DNA of 64,000 bases from Saposhnikovia divaricata (taxonomy: Eukaryota > Streptophyta > Magnoliopsida > Apiales > Apiaceae): the NCBI GenBank assembly GCA_036435485.1, contig CM071594.1:101893001-101957000 (forward strand), given 5' to 3'. The notes under the pieces are model-generated. The model was given only the letters and a program-made list of their open reading frames with translations. It made no database searches and had not been told where the DNA came from. Below, piece by piece: positions 35,201-46,360 of the stretch. Both the position numbers and the translations under genes were made by a program. How positions within the stretch are numbered: the stretch's first letter is position 1; each line of letters starts with the position of its first letter.

Positions 35201-35997
35201 ATATTATATTATTTCAGATTTCTATACTGAAAACAGAATAATGATATGAGATGATAGAATGACAGTTACAGATGAAGAAAAACTGATATTATATTATTTC
35301 AGATTTCTATACTGAAAACAGAATAATGATTTGAGATGATGGTATTATGGTTGCAGATGAAGAAAAACTGATATTATATTAATTTAGATTTCTTTCTTAT
35401 AATAGTGAGTGGACGATGTATTATTAAATAAGAGCTTTACTCTTCCTTAAGGATTTTAATTGTTTCCTGCTATTACATATGCATATACATATATGTATAC
35501 TTGTTCACCTTTTAAATTTTAGTTACAGTACGATCTTGCTGAGCTATTATAGCTCACTCTTGCTACTTATGTATATAGCAGCTAGGTCCCATGCCGATAC
35601 TACGTACCACACCCCGCAAGAGGGTAAGGGAAAGGCGACCTTTTGAGCGAGTGCTGGCGACCATCCCCGAGGTAGTGACAAGCGAAGGGGCTTAGTATAC
35701 TTATGTAAATTAAGTGTGTAAGTTGTAATAAACTTTAGTTGTTGAAGTGCTTCCTGTAGAAGCTTTGTTCAACAATGTACTTAGTAAATTCTGGGCTTGT
35801 AATAACTGTTAACTTTAAAACTTTTAAATATTGTGGTTGTTGTTCTATGAGCATATGACTGGTGTGTGTGTGTATTAGTGTGGGGTCAACTGCTTATTTA
35901 TTTATTTATAAAAAAAAAGACTACAGAGATATTGTTATTGATCGGAAATTGGATCGTGATGACCTGGATCCTTGACCCCGGATCTAGGGGCGTCACA
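32298..35997 (+). repeat. gag-only chromovirus 5' LTR (3.7 kb)
   Basis: It starts TGTAATAACCC and ends GGGGCGTCACA. Small frames inside (for example 34691-34948) are present in both LTRs but show no domain. An 85-base tandem array lies at 34960-35384. Confidence 0.95.
34960..35384 (+). repeat. 85-bp tandem repeat, five copies, in the 5' LTR
   Basis: Units start at 34960, 35045, 35130, 35215 and 35300. The first four are nearly identical and the fifth is diverged. Each contains CAGATTTCTATACTGAAAAC and ACTGATATTATATTA. Confidence 0.97.
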
Positions 35998-35999
35998 GA

Positions 36000-36011
36000 T
36001 GGTATCAGAGC
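36000..36011 (+). other. primer binding site, initiator-Met tRNA
   Basis: TGGTATCAGAGC starts two bases after the 5' LTR end. Confidence 0.93.
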
Positions 36012-36111
36012 TAAGAGTCATAATGCTCAAGAACAAAAGTAATAATAATAAATGTATCAGTTATAATATAAATTGTGAACTTCCATCAAGTTCAGGGGTG
36101 GTATATCGCAG

Positions 36112-36182
36112 GTAGTATTTACTTTAAGCATATATTATAATTTTATAGACTGTTACTAATAGAATTTTATGTTTTATTATAG
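36112..36182 (+). other. possible leader intron before the upstream ORF
   Basis: CGCAG|GTAGTATTT at 36111/36112 and TTTTATTATAG|GGAGCGG at 36182/36183 fit donor and acceptor signals, with T-rich sequence before the acceptor. The ATG of the next ORF follows 9 bases later. Splicing is inferred. Confidence 0.35.
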
Positions 36183-36191
36183 GGAGCGGAG

Positions 36192-37079
36192 ATGGGTGAG
36201 CCGAGTCAGGACCCCCAGTGGCTAGGGATGTCAGAGCAGGAGCTATTAGATCTTCAGCTGGCCGGGGTAGAGGTCCCCGAGTATGCAGTTGAGGACCTCA
36301 GGGAGAGACGCCGGGCGGCGGCTAGAGAGCGATTAGAGAGAGAGGAGGCAGAGGAGCAGAGACGGAGAGATGCTGTGGCCCTAGTGCCATATATGGGTAG
36401 ACCTTCTACAGGATCTGACGAGGCAGGTCCTTCCAGAGTGAGATCGGAGATCCCTGAGGAGGAGAGGCCACTGCGTAAGAGGCCTAGGTTGTCAGTTATA
36501 CCTGAGGAGCCGATTGAGTGGAGGGATATTCAGATGGTTCCCACTCCTGTCCGACCCATCCCAGTGCCGTCACCAGTTCCGTCCCCTCTACCTAGTCCTG
36601 ACCCTATAGATGATCCTTTTGAGCAGTTTACCCCTCCAGGGCATTTTGGTTTTTTTGAGGAGGAGGAGGATCCTTCAGAGGATGCTGAGACAGAGTCGGT
36701 TCCTCCATCCCCACCCTTTGCACCTCCACCACCTCCACCTGTGGATGCACCTCCCCTAGCTGTACCCCCTCAGGAGGCACCCTTACCGGCGGGTGACCCA
36801 CTTTCAGCTACCTTATTGACCGAGTACTTTGCCCTTCAGGGACAGTTGGAGGAGTCCCGCAGGACTATAGACACCCTTCTACAGAGGTTAGAGAGAGGGA
36901 GAGGAGGGGTTATCCCGGATGGGATGTCTCTGGGGATGATCAGTATTGAGCTACGAGCATTAGGAGATATTAGGAGGTTGTTGGGTGATAGAGGAGACCC
37001 GGCATGGAGGGCCCAGATAGTTGATACGGTTACTACCATGGTAGTCCAGATACGGGATGTTGTCAGGGCAGGGGTGTGA
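36192..37079 (+). CDS. unknown 295-aa protein encoded upstream of gag
   Basis: An intact frame between the PBS and gag with good codon-like structure and clearly higher GC than its AT-rich surroundings. It has three parts: an N-terminal helical, charged region (about 10-60, VEDLRERRRAAARERLE and acidic repeats); a basic patch (RPLRKRPRLS, near 95) leading into a Pro-rich linker of about 100 residues with PSPVPSPLPSP and PPPPPPVDAPP; and a helical C-terminal segment (about 205-295, LTEYFALQGQLEESRRTI, LLQRLERGR). I recognise no domain. Extra ORFs before gag are known in Ogre-type Tat elements, but I do not know a named one in Tekay-type chromoviruses. RPLRKRPR could be a nuclear localisation signal. 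The intact state agrees with the element's youth. Confidence 0.75.
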   Translation: MGEPSQDPQWLGMSEQELLDLQLAGVEVPEYAVEDLRERRRAAARERLEREEAEEQRRRDAVALVPYMGRPSTGSDEAGPSRVRSEIPEEERPLRKRPRLSVIPEEPIEWRDIQMVPTPVRPIPVPSPVPSPLPSPDPIDDPFEQFTPPGHFGFFEEEEDPSEDAETESVPPSPPFAPPPPPPVDAPPLAVPPQEAPLPAGDPLSATLLTEYFALQGQLEESRRTIDTLLQRLERGRGGVIPDGMSLGMISIELRALGDIRRLLGDRGDPAWRAQIVDTVTTMVVQIRDVVRAGV

Positions 37080-37601
37080 GCCGGGATAGTAGTTCGTCAC
37101 TAATCAGACTAGTCATCTTGTTGATGTCATTTTGGGGATTAGTTTAGTTGTCCACTGTTTTAATCCCAGTCTGATTAGGGGACAGTTAGTAATACTTTTG
37201 GTGATATCGGATTAGTATGTACGGCTATGTTTTGGGTTTCGAACCTTGTATTAGATGATGTATATTATTAGCAGTAAAAGATGTTGTACCCAAATTGTAA
37301 AATATTTATGTACATTAATGAAGTTTGTGCATTTCTATCTAAATTTTTGCTGCATTTTTTTTATATAATATAATAAATGTTGAGACTCAGAAATATTGAT
37401 GTATAAAAGGTGATTGACTTAATGAAAAGGCTATCGTGTTAAGGGCGATACAACTACCTACTAAAGTTATGGTATAACTAGATGTAAATCGCGTGATAAA
37501 GATATTGTGATGTGCAAATGAGCTAATTAATGATATAATTGTGTATATAGAAATGATGTATATAGTAACCCAAATTCGGGTAATTAATAAGGACTATTGT
37601 T
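37080..37601. other. non-coding gap between the upstream ORF and gag
   Basis: 522 AT-rich bases with no coding frame. How gag is translated downstream of another ORF (splicing, reinitiation or a separate start) cannot be told from the sequence. Confidence 0.6.
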
Positions 37602-38906
37602 ATGAACAGAACTATGCCGCCTAGACGTGACAGTAGAGCGAATGCAAGGGAAAATGAGAGAGACGAAAGAAGTCGAAATATCGAAGGTACTAGACTGAAC
37701 GAAAATGCTCATAATGAAGAAAATCATGAAGAAGGAGAAGAGGAATCAACTGGCCAACAAAGGAATCCGGGAGGTGATCCCTTTGCCCAATTCATGGACT
37801 TATTAAGGCAGAATTTAGCGAATCCACAGAATCCTCAACCACCACCTGTTCTCCCCAATCAGGCAGCTAGTTCCTTTCGTGCCTTTAAGTCATTAAAGCC
37901 CCCAGAATTCGAGGGAACCACTAACCCAGTAGTAGCTATGGCATGGCTAAAAGAAATGGAGAAAGCTTTCGAAATACTGAGGATAGAGGAAGATCAGAAA
38001 ACAGTTTTTGCAGCCTATCTCTTAAAGGGAGAGGCAAATTATTGGTGGGAAGCTAGGAAGAACCTAGAGGAAGCGGGAGTGATAACCTGGGAGCGTTTCA
38101 CTAGGGTGTTCCTAGAAAAGTATTCTCCTAGGTATTTAGAAAACCAAATGGAATTAAAGTTTCTAGAGTTAAAACAGGATAACCTAACAGTGGCAGAGTA
38201 TGAAAATAAATTTACAGAACTGTCGAGGTTTGTTCCCGAGTTTGTGCGTACTGAAGAACAACGTGCAAAAAGGTTTCAACAAGGGTTGAAACCCTGGTTA
38301 CGAACGAGAGTGGCCCCATTTGAGTTGACTGATTATGCTGCAGTGGTTCAAAAGGCATCAATTATAGAGGCCGAGAGTGAGCAGGCTCAAATAGGTCGAG
38401 AGAATAAGAAAAGAAGATTTGAGGGCCCAAAAGGAGGTTCAAGTGAGGGAAGCTACTTTAACAAAGGAGGTAAAGGACAAAAATCTCAATTTGTGGGAAA
38501 GTCGGGGGGTAACAAGACTACTAGTGAGACGGTGAGTCAGGGTGGAAAATCTTCAGGAACATTTCAGTCCAATCAATCACGACCACCATTACCAGATTGT
38601 GAGACGTGTGGTAAGAAGCATATAGGAGTCTGTAGAGTGCTGGGAGTAACTTGTTTTAAGTGTGGACAAAAAGGACACTACCTTAACCAGTGCCCATCAA
38701 CTGATGCAAACCCTAAAAGAGATGTTAAGTGTTACCAGTGTGGGAAACTAGGACACATTGCTAGAGATTGCCGTTCAGGTGGGTCATACGCGTCAGGACA
38801 GAGTGGGGCTGCTTCAAATAGGCCTACTGCTAGAGTGTACAACATGACCTTAGGGGAAGCGTTGACAAAACCAAATGCGGATACAGGTACTTGCTTTTTG
38901 ATTTAA
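37602..38906 (+). CDS. chromovirus gag (434 aa), intact
   Basis: The first ATG is at 37602. A second in-frame ATG four codons on (MPPRRDS) is the more usual gag start. Residues about 100-270 form the retrotransposon gag domain (AMAWLKEMEKAFEILRI, YLLKGEANYWWEA, ITWERFTRVFLEKYSP, EYENKFTELSRFVPE, RFQQGLKPWLRTRV). A Gly/Ser/Lys-rich linker follows, then two CCHC knuckles, CFKCGQKGHYLNQC (about 350) and CYQCGKLGHIARDC (about 376), preceded by a partial one (CETCGKKHIGVC). The frame ends in TGTCFLI and a stop where related gag-pol proteins run on into protease, marking the deletion joint. It can supply particle protein but no enzymes. Confidence 0.93.
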   Translation: MNRTMPPRRDSRANARENERDERSRNIEGTRLNENAHNEENHEEGEEESTGQQRNPGGDPFAQFMDLLRQNLANPQNPQPPPVLPNQAASSFRAFKSLKPPEFEGTTNPVVAMAWLKEMEKAFEILRIEEDQKTVFAAYLLKGEANYWWEARKNLEEAGVITWERFTRVFLEKYSPRYLENQMELKFLELKQDNLTVAEYENKFTELSRFVPEFVRTEEQRAKRFQQGLKPWLRTRVAPFELTDYAAVVQKASIIEAESEQAQIGRENKKRRFEGPKGGSSEGSYFNKGGKGQKSQFVGKSGGNKTTSETVSQGGKSSGTFQSNQSRPPLPDCETCGKKHIGVCRVLGVTCFKCGQKGHYLNQCPSTDANPKRDVKCYQCGKLGHIARDCRSGGSYASGQSGAASNRPTARVYNMTLGEALTKPNADTGTCFLI

Positions 38907-39540
38907 ATTTGGTGTGTAAATCTTTGGCTAAGGATCGACTTAATCAATTAATGGAATAAATAAGTTAATAATATAGATAAGGAAAATCAGTATCTGCTAA
39001 AGGCTAGGAAACGTTATGAAAAGAAAAGTAGGAGTGTTTTGGGAAAACACAAGCTCATTGAGACGAACAGGAAATATATGTTATAGGTAGTATTTTCTTA
39101 CAATTGTTTTAAAGAATATTATTAGAGCTTATTTTCTGGAAAATTTTACAGAGAGGAACTATGGGAATATTGAGGAATTAATATTTATGTCATGATAGAG
39201 ATCAGAAGATGGTCAAACCCTAAGTGAGATACACTACCATTCAGAAAAGGTCAATGCAGTGGCGGATATCTTCGTCAAAAGAGGAAGGAGAGACGAGATA
39301 ACCTGGAATGACTTGAAACAGGAGGAGATTTGTGAGGAAAAGACAGTAAAAGGACTGCTATTGATAAACTAAATGGCATGTTGATGAATGACAAGGAAGT
39401 TATGTTAGTATATTTCTGCGAAAACAAGATAGATATATTATAGAAGGAAAAAGGATAAAGGAAATAGTGTGGAAGTTAGAAGGTGTGAATGAGAAAGATA
39501 CTTATGGACATTTCCAACATGATTCCGGGACGGAATCCTT
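38907..39540 (+). pseudogene. post-gag remnant with RNase H vestige
   Basis: Mostly non-coding. The frame at 39223-39366 reads IHYHSEKVNAVADIFVKRG, which lines up with the end of gypsy RNase H, where chromoviruses have a YHPGKANVVADALS-type motif. It shows that RT and integrase were once present. Confidence 0.6.
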
Positions 39541-39553
39541 TTAAGGGGGGGAG
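39541..39553 (+). other. polypurine tract of the gag-only element
   Basis: TTAAGGGGGGGAG lies two bases before the 3' LTR start. Confidence 0.85.
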
Positions 39554-39555
39554 AC

Positions 39556-42500
39556 TGTAATAACCCTAACTCTAGAAAGGCTACAGTGCCCAAATGAATA
39601 GTGATCTTGAGGAATCCAGGGAAATGGTGTGTAGGTACTCTATACTAGGGATGGAAAATGAGTAAACAAAAACTATATTAGTGTTGTACATTGAAAATAA
39701 GTGACTCGAAATGACGATGGATTTTAGAAATTCCTGAATTTTGATTTTGAGGATTTTGAGCTCGAACGAACTTCTATATCTTGGATATTAAGGGGTATAG
39801 AAATACTAAAGGAATTATATATTGAGGAATTAGTGAATTTAGGTTAAACCAAGGGATTATTAAGTTAAGAGAATACCAAAGGAAATTGGATTTGTAAATG
39901 ATTTCGAAAACCACTGAGATAATGAGGTATACTCGAAACGAACCACGATTAGACGAATATGGAAACCAAGCAACCAAGATTAGTAATTTAGCAAGGGTGC
40001 ATACCACATTATGATTGTCCAAGGTTAGTAGCATAATACTTAGAAAATAAGTAAACAAGAATATGAAATCATCTTAATGACATCACTAATGATCTCATGT
40101 TCCACTAACTCAAAATTAAGGGCAAATTAGTCTTTAAACCATAGGATTTTCCACAAAACTCTAGAATCCTCAAGAAATGAGGACAAGATGAGATAGGATT
40201 AAGAAAACAAAAAAAAAATCTTCTCCCCCATTCTCTTCATTTCATTCGGCCAATACAAAAAAAAAGGGGAAATTGGAAACTTGAAACCCTAGTTCCAAGC
40301 CATCTAAATTCAAGGAAAAATTCATGAAGGTTGCTTACATATAGACTAAGGTATGCTATGAATTCTAGCCTCTAACTCCATTCCATGTTTGAGAAATAAA
40401 TCATGAAGGTGATGATGAATAGTGCATGAATAGTAATTTTAAGAAACTAACTTGGTTTTTCATGGCTCCTTTAGTTGGTCCAAGCTATTGTAAGGTTGTT
40501 AAGGATTATACAAGGCTTGTTGAGTGTTGTTAGAGCTTCAAGAAGGTATAACTACTCTTGCCCTCTTTGTATTTATGGTGTAAACTAAGTTGGTTAGTAG
40601 TTAAGTGAAGTTAATGTTTAGTTTATAATGAGTATGTGTTATAAGTGGTTTGTTTTGATGTGGAAATTGTGTGTTGTGGACTTGTAACCATGGCTGGTAA
40701 TGAAGACCACATGGTGTAGGTGATGATTTTGGTGTTTGATAATTGATTTGGAGGAGTTGGATTTATGGAAATTACGAAATTATAGCCGTTATAATGCCCG
40801 ATTTTCGTTAGGATGTAAGTTGCCCTGTTTTGGACCCCCTGCATCCGTACGGTACCCTACTGTCCAGGTTCCAAATTAACTATGAAATGATAGAGCTTAG
40901 TTCATAGATCGTTTTGATATAAGGTGCGTTAAAATCTGATGAACGGTTTAGGAGAAAAGTCAGTTTTAGTGAAAGCGGTTCAGAAACCGAGAAACCGAAA
41001 ATGTATCAAACTTGAGGTTACAATTACCATACTTTAACATTGTTAAAAGTCACGAAATTTTGGGATATGGTAGTAGTGTGGTCAAAGAACTATTTCCAGT
41101 TGACCTTACATTAAAATTCGAAATTTAAAAATTATAAGAAATTCTGCAGTCGAGTGTGGTCGCTAAGGGAAATGGTGAAAACCCCTGAAACTTCGATTTA
41201 GGTTATAAATGGTTAAGTTCTTGAACCTTTGGGGTAATAGGAATACGTTAAACATATATTAAAGTTTCAAAAGGTAATGTTATACAAGAGTGTAGTGAGT
41301 AAGAGATGTGGTTCTAACGACGGTCCTTTTGTGTTTATAGAAACTCCGGAAGAGGGACGAGCCATACCGTCAGGATATCGAAACCGAGGCAAGATTTCTC
41401 CTATCCCTATTTGTAAAACTACTTATCTTCACAAAGAAACTTGATTTCATGGAATATATATGTGATGCTATTATTACTATATTGTGAAGAAATTGTCTTC
41501 CTTGAGTATTGATATTGAAAAGAAGATGTATATGAATAAGACTATGAGTACGAAAATGTATATGAATATGAATAAGAGTATGAGATGGATATGTATAGAG
41601 ATGATTATGCATGAATTGAACATGCCTTATGATTAAGAGAAGAAGAGAGAATGGTATCAGTTGTTATCGAGGGTTATATGGTTATAATATTATATTAAAA
41701 ATGTTCTTATTGAGTATCAGTGGTTTAATAAACATTATTTGATTATCATGCATTACTCTTAAAATAGATGGAATATTTTACGAATATAAAGTATATTTGA
41801 TTTCTGAATTTGAAAGAGAGGTCTGAATCATAATCAAAGCATTATGATATATATATATATTTTATAGAAGTAATGTGAGAGAATGATATGTGGAAATGAA
41901 AGTGAGAAAATGGAAATGTGGAATGATATTTTAAAAAGAGAATAATGATGTGATAAAGAGGGGGATTGCAACAGACTTGCGTAAGTGGCTGTGTCAGGGC
42001 TGTGTGCGACACAGTCCAGCATTTATTATTTTTATTACGGCACGAAGATGCCAAGGGAGGATGTTAACAGGTGGCCTTCCTCCAGGGATGATCTTCATTC
42101 CTTCTACCGGTAGTAAAAAGAGAGCAGGTACGATTAGGCGACTGATCATCGTCCTAACTTATCAGGCGACAGCAGATATCCCCAATGTTTTTGAAAAGAA
42201 AGTGTAGACAATGGTTTTCAGATTTCTATACTGAAAACAGAATAATGATATGAGATGATAGAATGACAGTTACAGATGAAGAAAAACTGATATTATATTA
42301 TTTCAGATTTCTATACTGAAAACAGAATAATGATATGAGATGATAGAATGACAGTTACAGATGAAGAAAAACTGATATTATATTATTTCAGATTTCTATA
42401 CTGAAAACAGAATAATGATATGAGATGATAGAATGACAGTTACAGATGAAGAAAAACTGATATTATATTATTTCAGATTTCTATACTGAAAACAGAATAA

Positions 42501-43258
42501 TGATATGAGATGATAGAATGACAGTTACAGATGAAGAAAAACTGATATTATATTATTTCAAATTTCTATACTGAAAACAGAATAATGATTTGAGATGATG
42601 GTATTATGGTTGCAGATGAAGAAAAACTGATATTATATTAATTTAGATTTCTTTCTTATAATAGTGAGTGGACGATGTATTATTAAATAAGAGCTTTACT
42701 CTTCCTTAAGGATTTTAATTGTTTCCTGCTATTACATATGCATATACATATATGTATACTTGTTCACCTTTTAAATTTTAGTTACAGTACGATCTTGCTG
42801 AGCTATTATAGCTCACTCTTGCTACTTATGTATATAGCAGCTAGGTCCCATGCCGATACTACGTACCACACCCCGCAAGAGGGTAAGGGAAAAGGCGACC
42901 TTTTGAGCGAGTGCTGGCGACCATCCCCGAGGTAGTGACAAGCGAAGGGGCTTAGTATACTTATGTAAATTAAGTGTGTAAGTTGTAATAAACTTTAGTT
43001 GTTGAAGTGCTTCCTGTAGAAGCTTTGTTCAACAATGTACTTAGTAAATTCTGGGCTTGTAATAACTGTTAACTTTAAAACTTTTAAATATTGTGGTTGT
43101 TGTTCTATGAGCATATGACTGGTGTGTGTGTGTATTAGTGTGGGGTCAACTGCTTATTTATTTATTTATAAAAAAAAAAGACTACAGAGATATTGATATT
43201 GATCGGAAATTGGATCGTGATGACCTGGATCCTTGACCCCGGATCTAGGGGCGTCACA
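39556..43258 (+). repeat. gag-only chromovirus 3' LTR
   Basis: It has the same ends as the 5' LTR (TGTAATAACCC, GGGGCGTCACA). The only length differences are in A and TA runs and one A in the GGGAAAGGCG stretch. Confidence 0.95.
42219..42643 (+). repeat. 85-bp tandem repeat, five copies, in the 3' LTR
   Basis: Units start at 42219, 42304, 42389, 42474 and 42559, the same copy number as in the 5' LTR. Confidence 0.97.
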
Positions 43259-45724
43259 GGTTCGAAGGTGAGGAACCATATGTTCCGGAGGCTGTACCCA
43301 ATTCGACTCATGTAATAGGAGGACGGCCACCAGTGTTGATAAGCAACACAGACCTTATGACGGAGTTTCATCGTATGGGGAACCATTTGAAGGAGTTTGA
43401 TGGTAGGCTAAGAATTATGGAGTCCAAAAGGTCTAGGTACACTCCTTATGGGAGAGGGAGTCGACAGGTAGGCAACAAACTTGTTAGAGGTTTTAGAGCA
43501 AGAGTTGGAGTTGGAAGAGGAGACGGACAGGCTGGGGCTGGAAGAAATGCATAGGTTACCCCACATATGTTGGATTTTGAGGAAAATGAACCAATCATGG
43601 AGTTTCCTGATGAGAGTCAGCAAAACCCAGATGTGCAACATCCATCTCAAGTACCACTTGTACAAGCTAGGCGTGCCAACCATGTTTGTCTTTCGGTTGG
43701 GCATGCGAGTGTTGGAGAAAATTTTTCTGAATTGATGGATTATGCAGGCATGAAGCTGGCAAGGAATGAAGTGAGGGAGTTGTTGGTTGATCTGGATAAG
43801 ACTATGGAACATGGTGAGGGTAGGCCAAATGTTGCTGCGAGTAAGGAAGGTAGAGAATTATATGCTAGAGAGAATAATGCATGGGGAGGATTTCATGGAA
43901 GAGGTTACAATTGAGGAGGTTACCAAGGTCGTGGATGAGATAACTTTGGTGACAAGGTAACAGTACTTTGAGAGATCCAGTTATTGTGCCTGTAGCTTCT
44001 CATAGTGCTATAAGTGGTGTAAGGAGAGAGCATGTCGTGCTGCAACCAGATGTACCACAACCAAATGTATCACAACCAATCGTGCTGCAACCTACTGCAC
44101 AACACCTGGTAACACCGCTTCAGATCACCCACACCCAGACACAAGCAACACCAACTTATCCCACGAAATCAATCACAACCACAGCCTACCCAACTTATCC
44201 CACCAAATACTTCAACACCACTTCAGATCACCCAAACACAAGCAACACCAAGATCTGCACTGATCACTCCACCAGTTCCCTCAGCTAATACTATTATTGC
44301 GGTAGTGAATCAAGGTGCCGCGGTAACACCACCAGTTGTCATTACCTCGGTTGCACCAACGAACACGACTTTGCTGACACCACCCGTCATGACCCAGACT
44401 CCACCAATCGTTAGCACACATCCTTCAATCTTTGTTACATTTGGTGCACTTACACCTCCGGTCATAAGTGGATTCCAGATGACAAGTCATCCATCTCATA
44501 TTCAGAATGTCCTACTGATAGGAGATGTTAATGTAGATCATATAAGGAAGTTGTTGGCTCATTTTGAAGAAGAAAGTATTGGTTTGGCTACGCAAGTTGC
44601 ATCACCTTTTACTGTGGAAGTACGAGATGCTCTGTTGCAAATTGGGCACCGTAACATAAACACTGATCTTCGTTTTCATGGAAATTCTGATCCCAATGAG
44701 TTTTTTGGGTGCTTAAACATAGAGATGAATGTTTATCAGGTGCCAAGTTTGGCAAGGTGTCGCTTGTTGGAAGCAACATTCAGAGACAGTGCTCAGTAGT
44801 GGTTTCAGAAGTTGGGTAGTGATGTTATCACTTCGTGGGAGCAGATGCAAGTTATGTTTTTGACGTAATTCCAAGCAATGGTTGTGACTTCTTTGGCGAA
44901 CATTAAACAGCGGGAATGAGAGACTTTGAGTGCTTACTTCAAACGGTTTAGTGTTGAAGCAAAGGGTGTTTAGGGTGCTACTGATGAGACATTGAAGAAC
45001 TTCTTGATTGCAGGGCTAAGAGTTGGCATTGATTACTGGAAGCATTTGCAAGGGAAAAATCCAGCGACGTTAATTAGCTGATTTGTTTCAACAAGCTGAA
45101 TACTATAAAATGGTAGAACAGTCATTGGCTGATAACAAGAAGAGTGAGTTGCAGAGTAGTTCGAAAGGGAGGAAAAAGAGGAAGTCATTAAGTTTGGATC
45201 ATAGAGGTCGGGGAAAGAGTCCCAATTGTGTGAATACAACAAGTGATAGAAAGAGGTGGGAATCTCCATCTAATTATGACAAAGGGAACACTCAGCTTGC
45301 AGCGTCAATCGAACATATTTATGAATTGACAAAGGATAGGGGATTGTACCGAAAGCCGGCTCTGCTGAATGCCTATCAGAGTAAGGATAAAAGTAAGTAC
45401 TATGAGTATCATCAACCAACAGGTCATAATACTTTAGATTTTCGATAGCTTAGAGAGGAAATAGAGTTTTTTATTAAAGAAGGATATCTAATTGAGCGGG
45501 TAAAGAAATATAGAACGGACCATCCTGTTGAAGGAAGAGGTTTGGGAAAGGCTGCAAGTGATGAAAAAGAAAAGGCAGGGGGATCAAAGTTTGTTAGGGA
45601 AGGTAGCATTCGAACAATTATGGGAGGACCTCATATCTCAGGCGATAGTAACAAGGCCATGGAACGGTATACAAAAGAAGCCAAGACTATGCCTATGACA
45701 AATGTGAATCACTTGGATCAATGA
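43259..45724 (+). pseudogene. Tat element gag, decayed
   Basis: Frame pieces 43264-43914, 43968-44288, 44305-44799 and 45083-45724 together give a Tat-type gag. They contain an N-terminal helix (LMTEFHRMGNHLKEFDGRL), a Gln/Pro/Thr-rich linker (43968-44480), the retrotransposon gag core (RKLLAHFEEE, FHGNSDPNEFFGCLNIE, LEATFRDSAQ, WFQKLGSD, TLSAYFKRFSVEAKGV, LIAGLRVGIDYW) and the zinc-region equivalent (SKYYEYHQPTGHNTLDF, EIEFFIKEGYL, IRTIMGGPHISGDSNKAMER). At least eight stops and one frame change interrupt it. Several stops sit where Gln or Arg is expected. Confidence 0.85.
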
Positions 45725-45763
45725 CCCCCAAAGTTGTTTCGATGAGAGTGGGCAGATATAACG

Positions 45764-46159
45764 TTGATTGAAGAGGACGCAAAATGGGATCATCATCCGG
45801 ACAATCATGCATTGGTTGTTACTATAGGTATTGGCACAATGAGCGTGCACCAGGTGTTCATGGACAATGGGAGCTCTGTGAACATTTTGTATTATGAAAC
45901 TTACCAGAAGATGGGATTCCCCGACAGTGATACGAAGGTGGAAAATATTTACATCTATGGTTTTGGTGGAGAATCCATTAGGGTGAAATGGACCATTAGG
46001 TTGCCTGTGATACTTGGAAATGGGACACTTTCTGCTACACAAATCACGAATTTCATGGTCGTGGATCAGGAGTCATCTCACAATGCATTGATTGGAAGAC
46101 CATTATTAAAGGAGATGAGAGTAGTAACTTCGATTTATCATTTGTCAATGAAGTTTTAG
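45764..46159 (+). pseudogene. Tat element aspartic protease
   Basis: A frame of about 130 codons with the active-site segment VFMDNGSSVNILYY, where DNG replaces the usual D[ST]G (such variation is seen in Tat elements), a flap-like GFGGESIRV and the C-terminal NALIGRPLL. It is part of a broken gag-pol frame. Confidence 0.8.
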
Positions 46160-46360
46160 ACCCCAAGTGGAGTGGGTTGTGTTCGAGGGTGTCAATATGA
46201 TTACAGAGATTGTTACAACAAGTCAGTGAAGGGATTCTGTAAGAATAAAGGCATGTATGTTAATAAGGTTGCTGAGGAAGATAAAGAGGCTAGGAAGGGG
46301 AAGAATTCAGTAAACATTTTGTATTCTGTGCAATTTCCTTAGGATGAGGGTGTTGAAAAG

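Larger units (their letters stand above)
32298..43258 (+). mobile_element. young non-autonomous gag-only chromovirus (TR-GAG-like), 10.96 kb
   Basis: LTRs at 32298-35997 and 39556-43258 differ by only about a dozen substitutions and a few 1-2 base indels by eye. The target duplication GGTTC is perfect (32293-32297, 43259-43263). The 3.56 kb interior has an iMet PBS, an unknown ORF, an intact chromovirus-type gag and a polypurine tract, but no protease, RT or integrase. A trace of RNase H remains at 39223-39366, so pol was removed by an internal deletion. Near-identical LTRs without pol mean it was probably mobilised by proteins from a complete relative. Confidence 0.92.

Noticed and set aside
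34960..35384. Regular direct repeats resembling a CRISPR array
   Set aside because: Units are contiguous 85-base repeats without unique spacers, inside an LTR of a plant retrotransposon.
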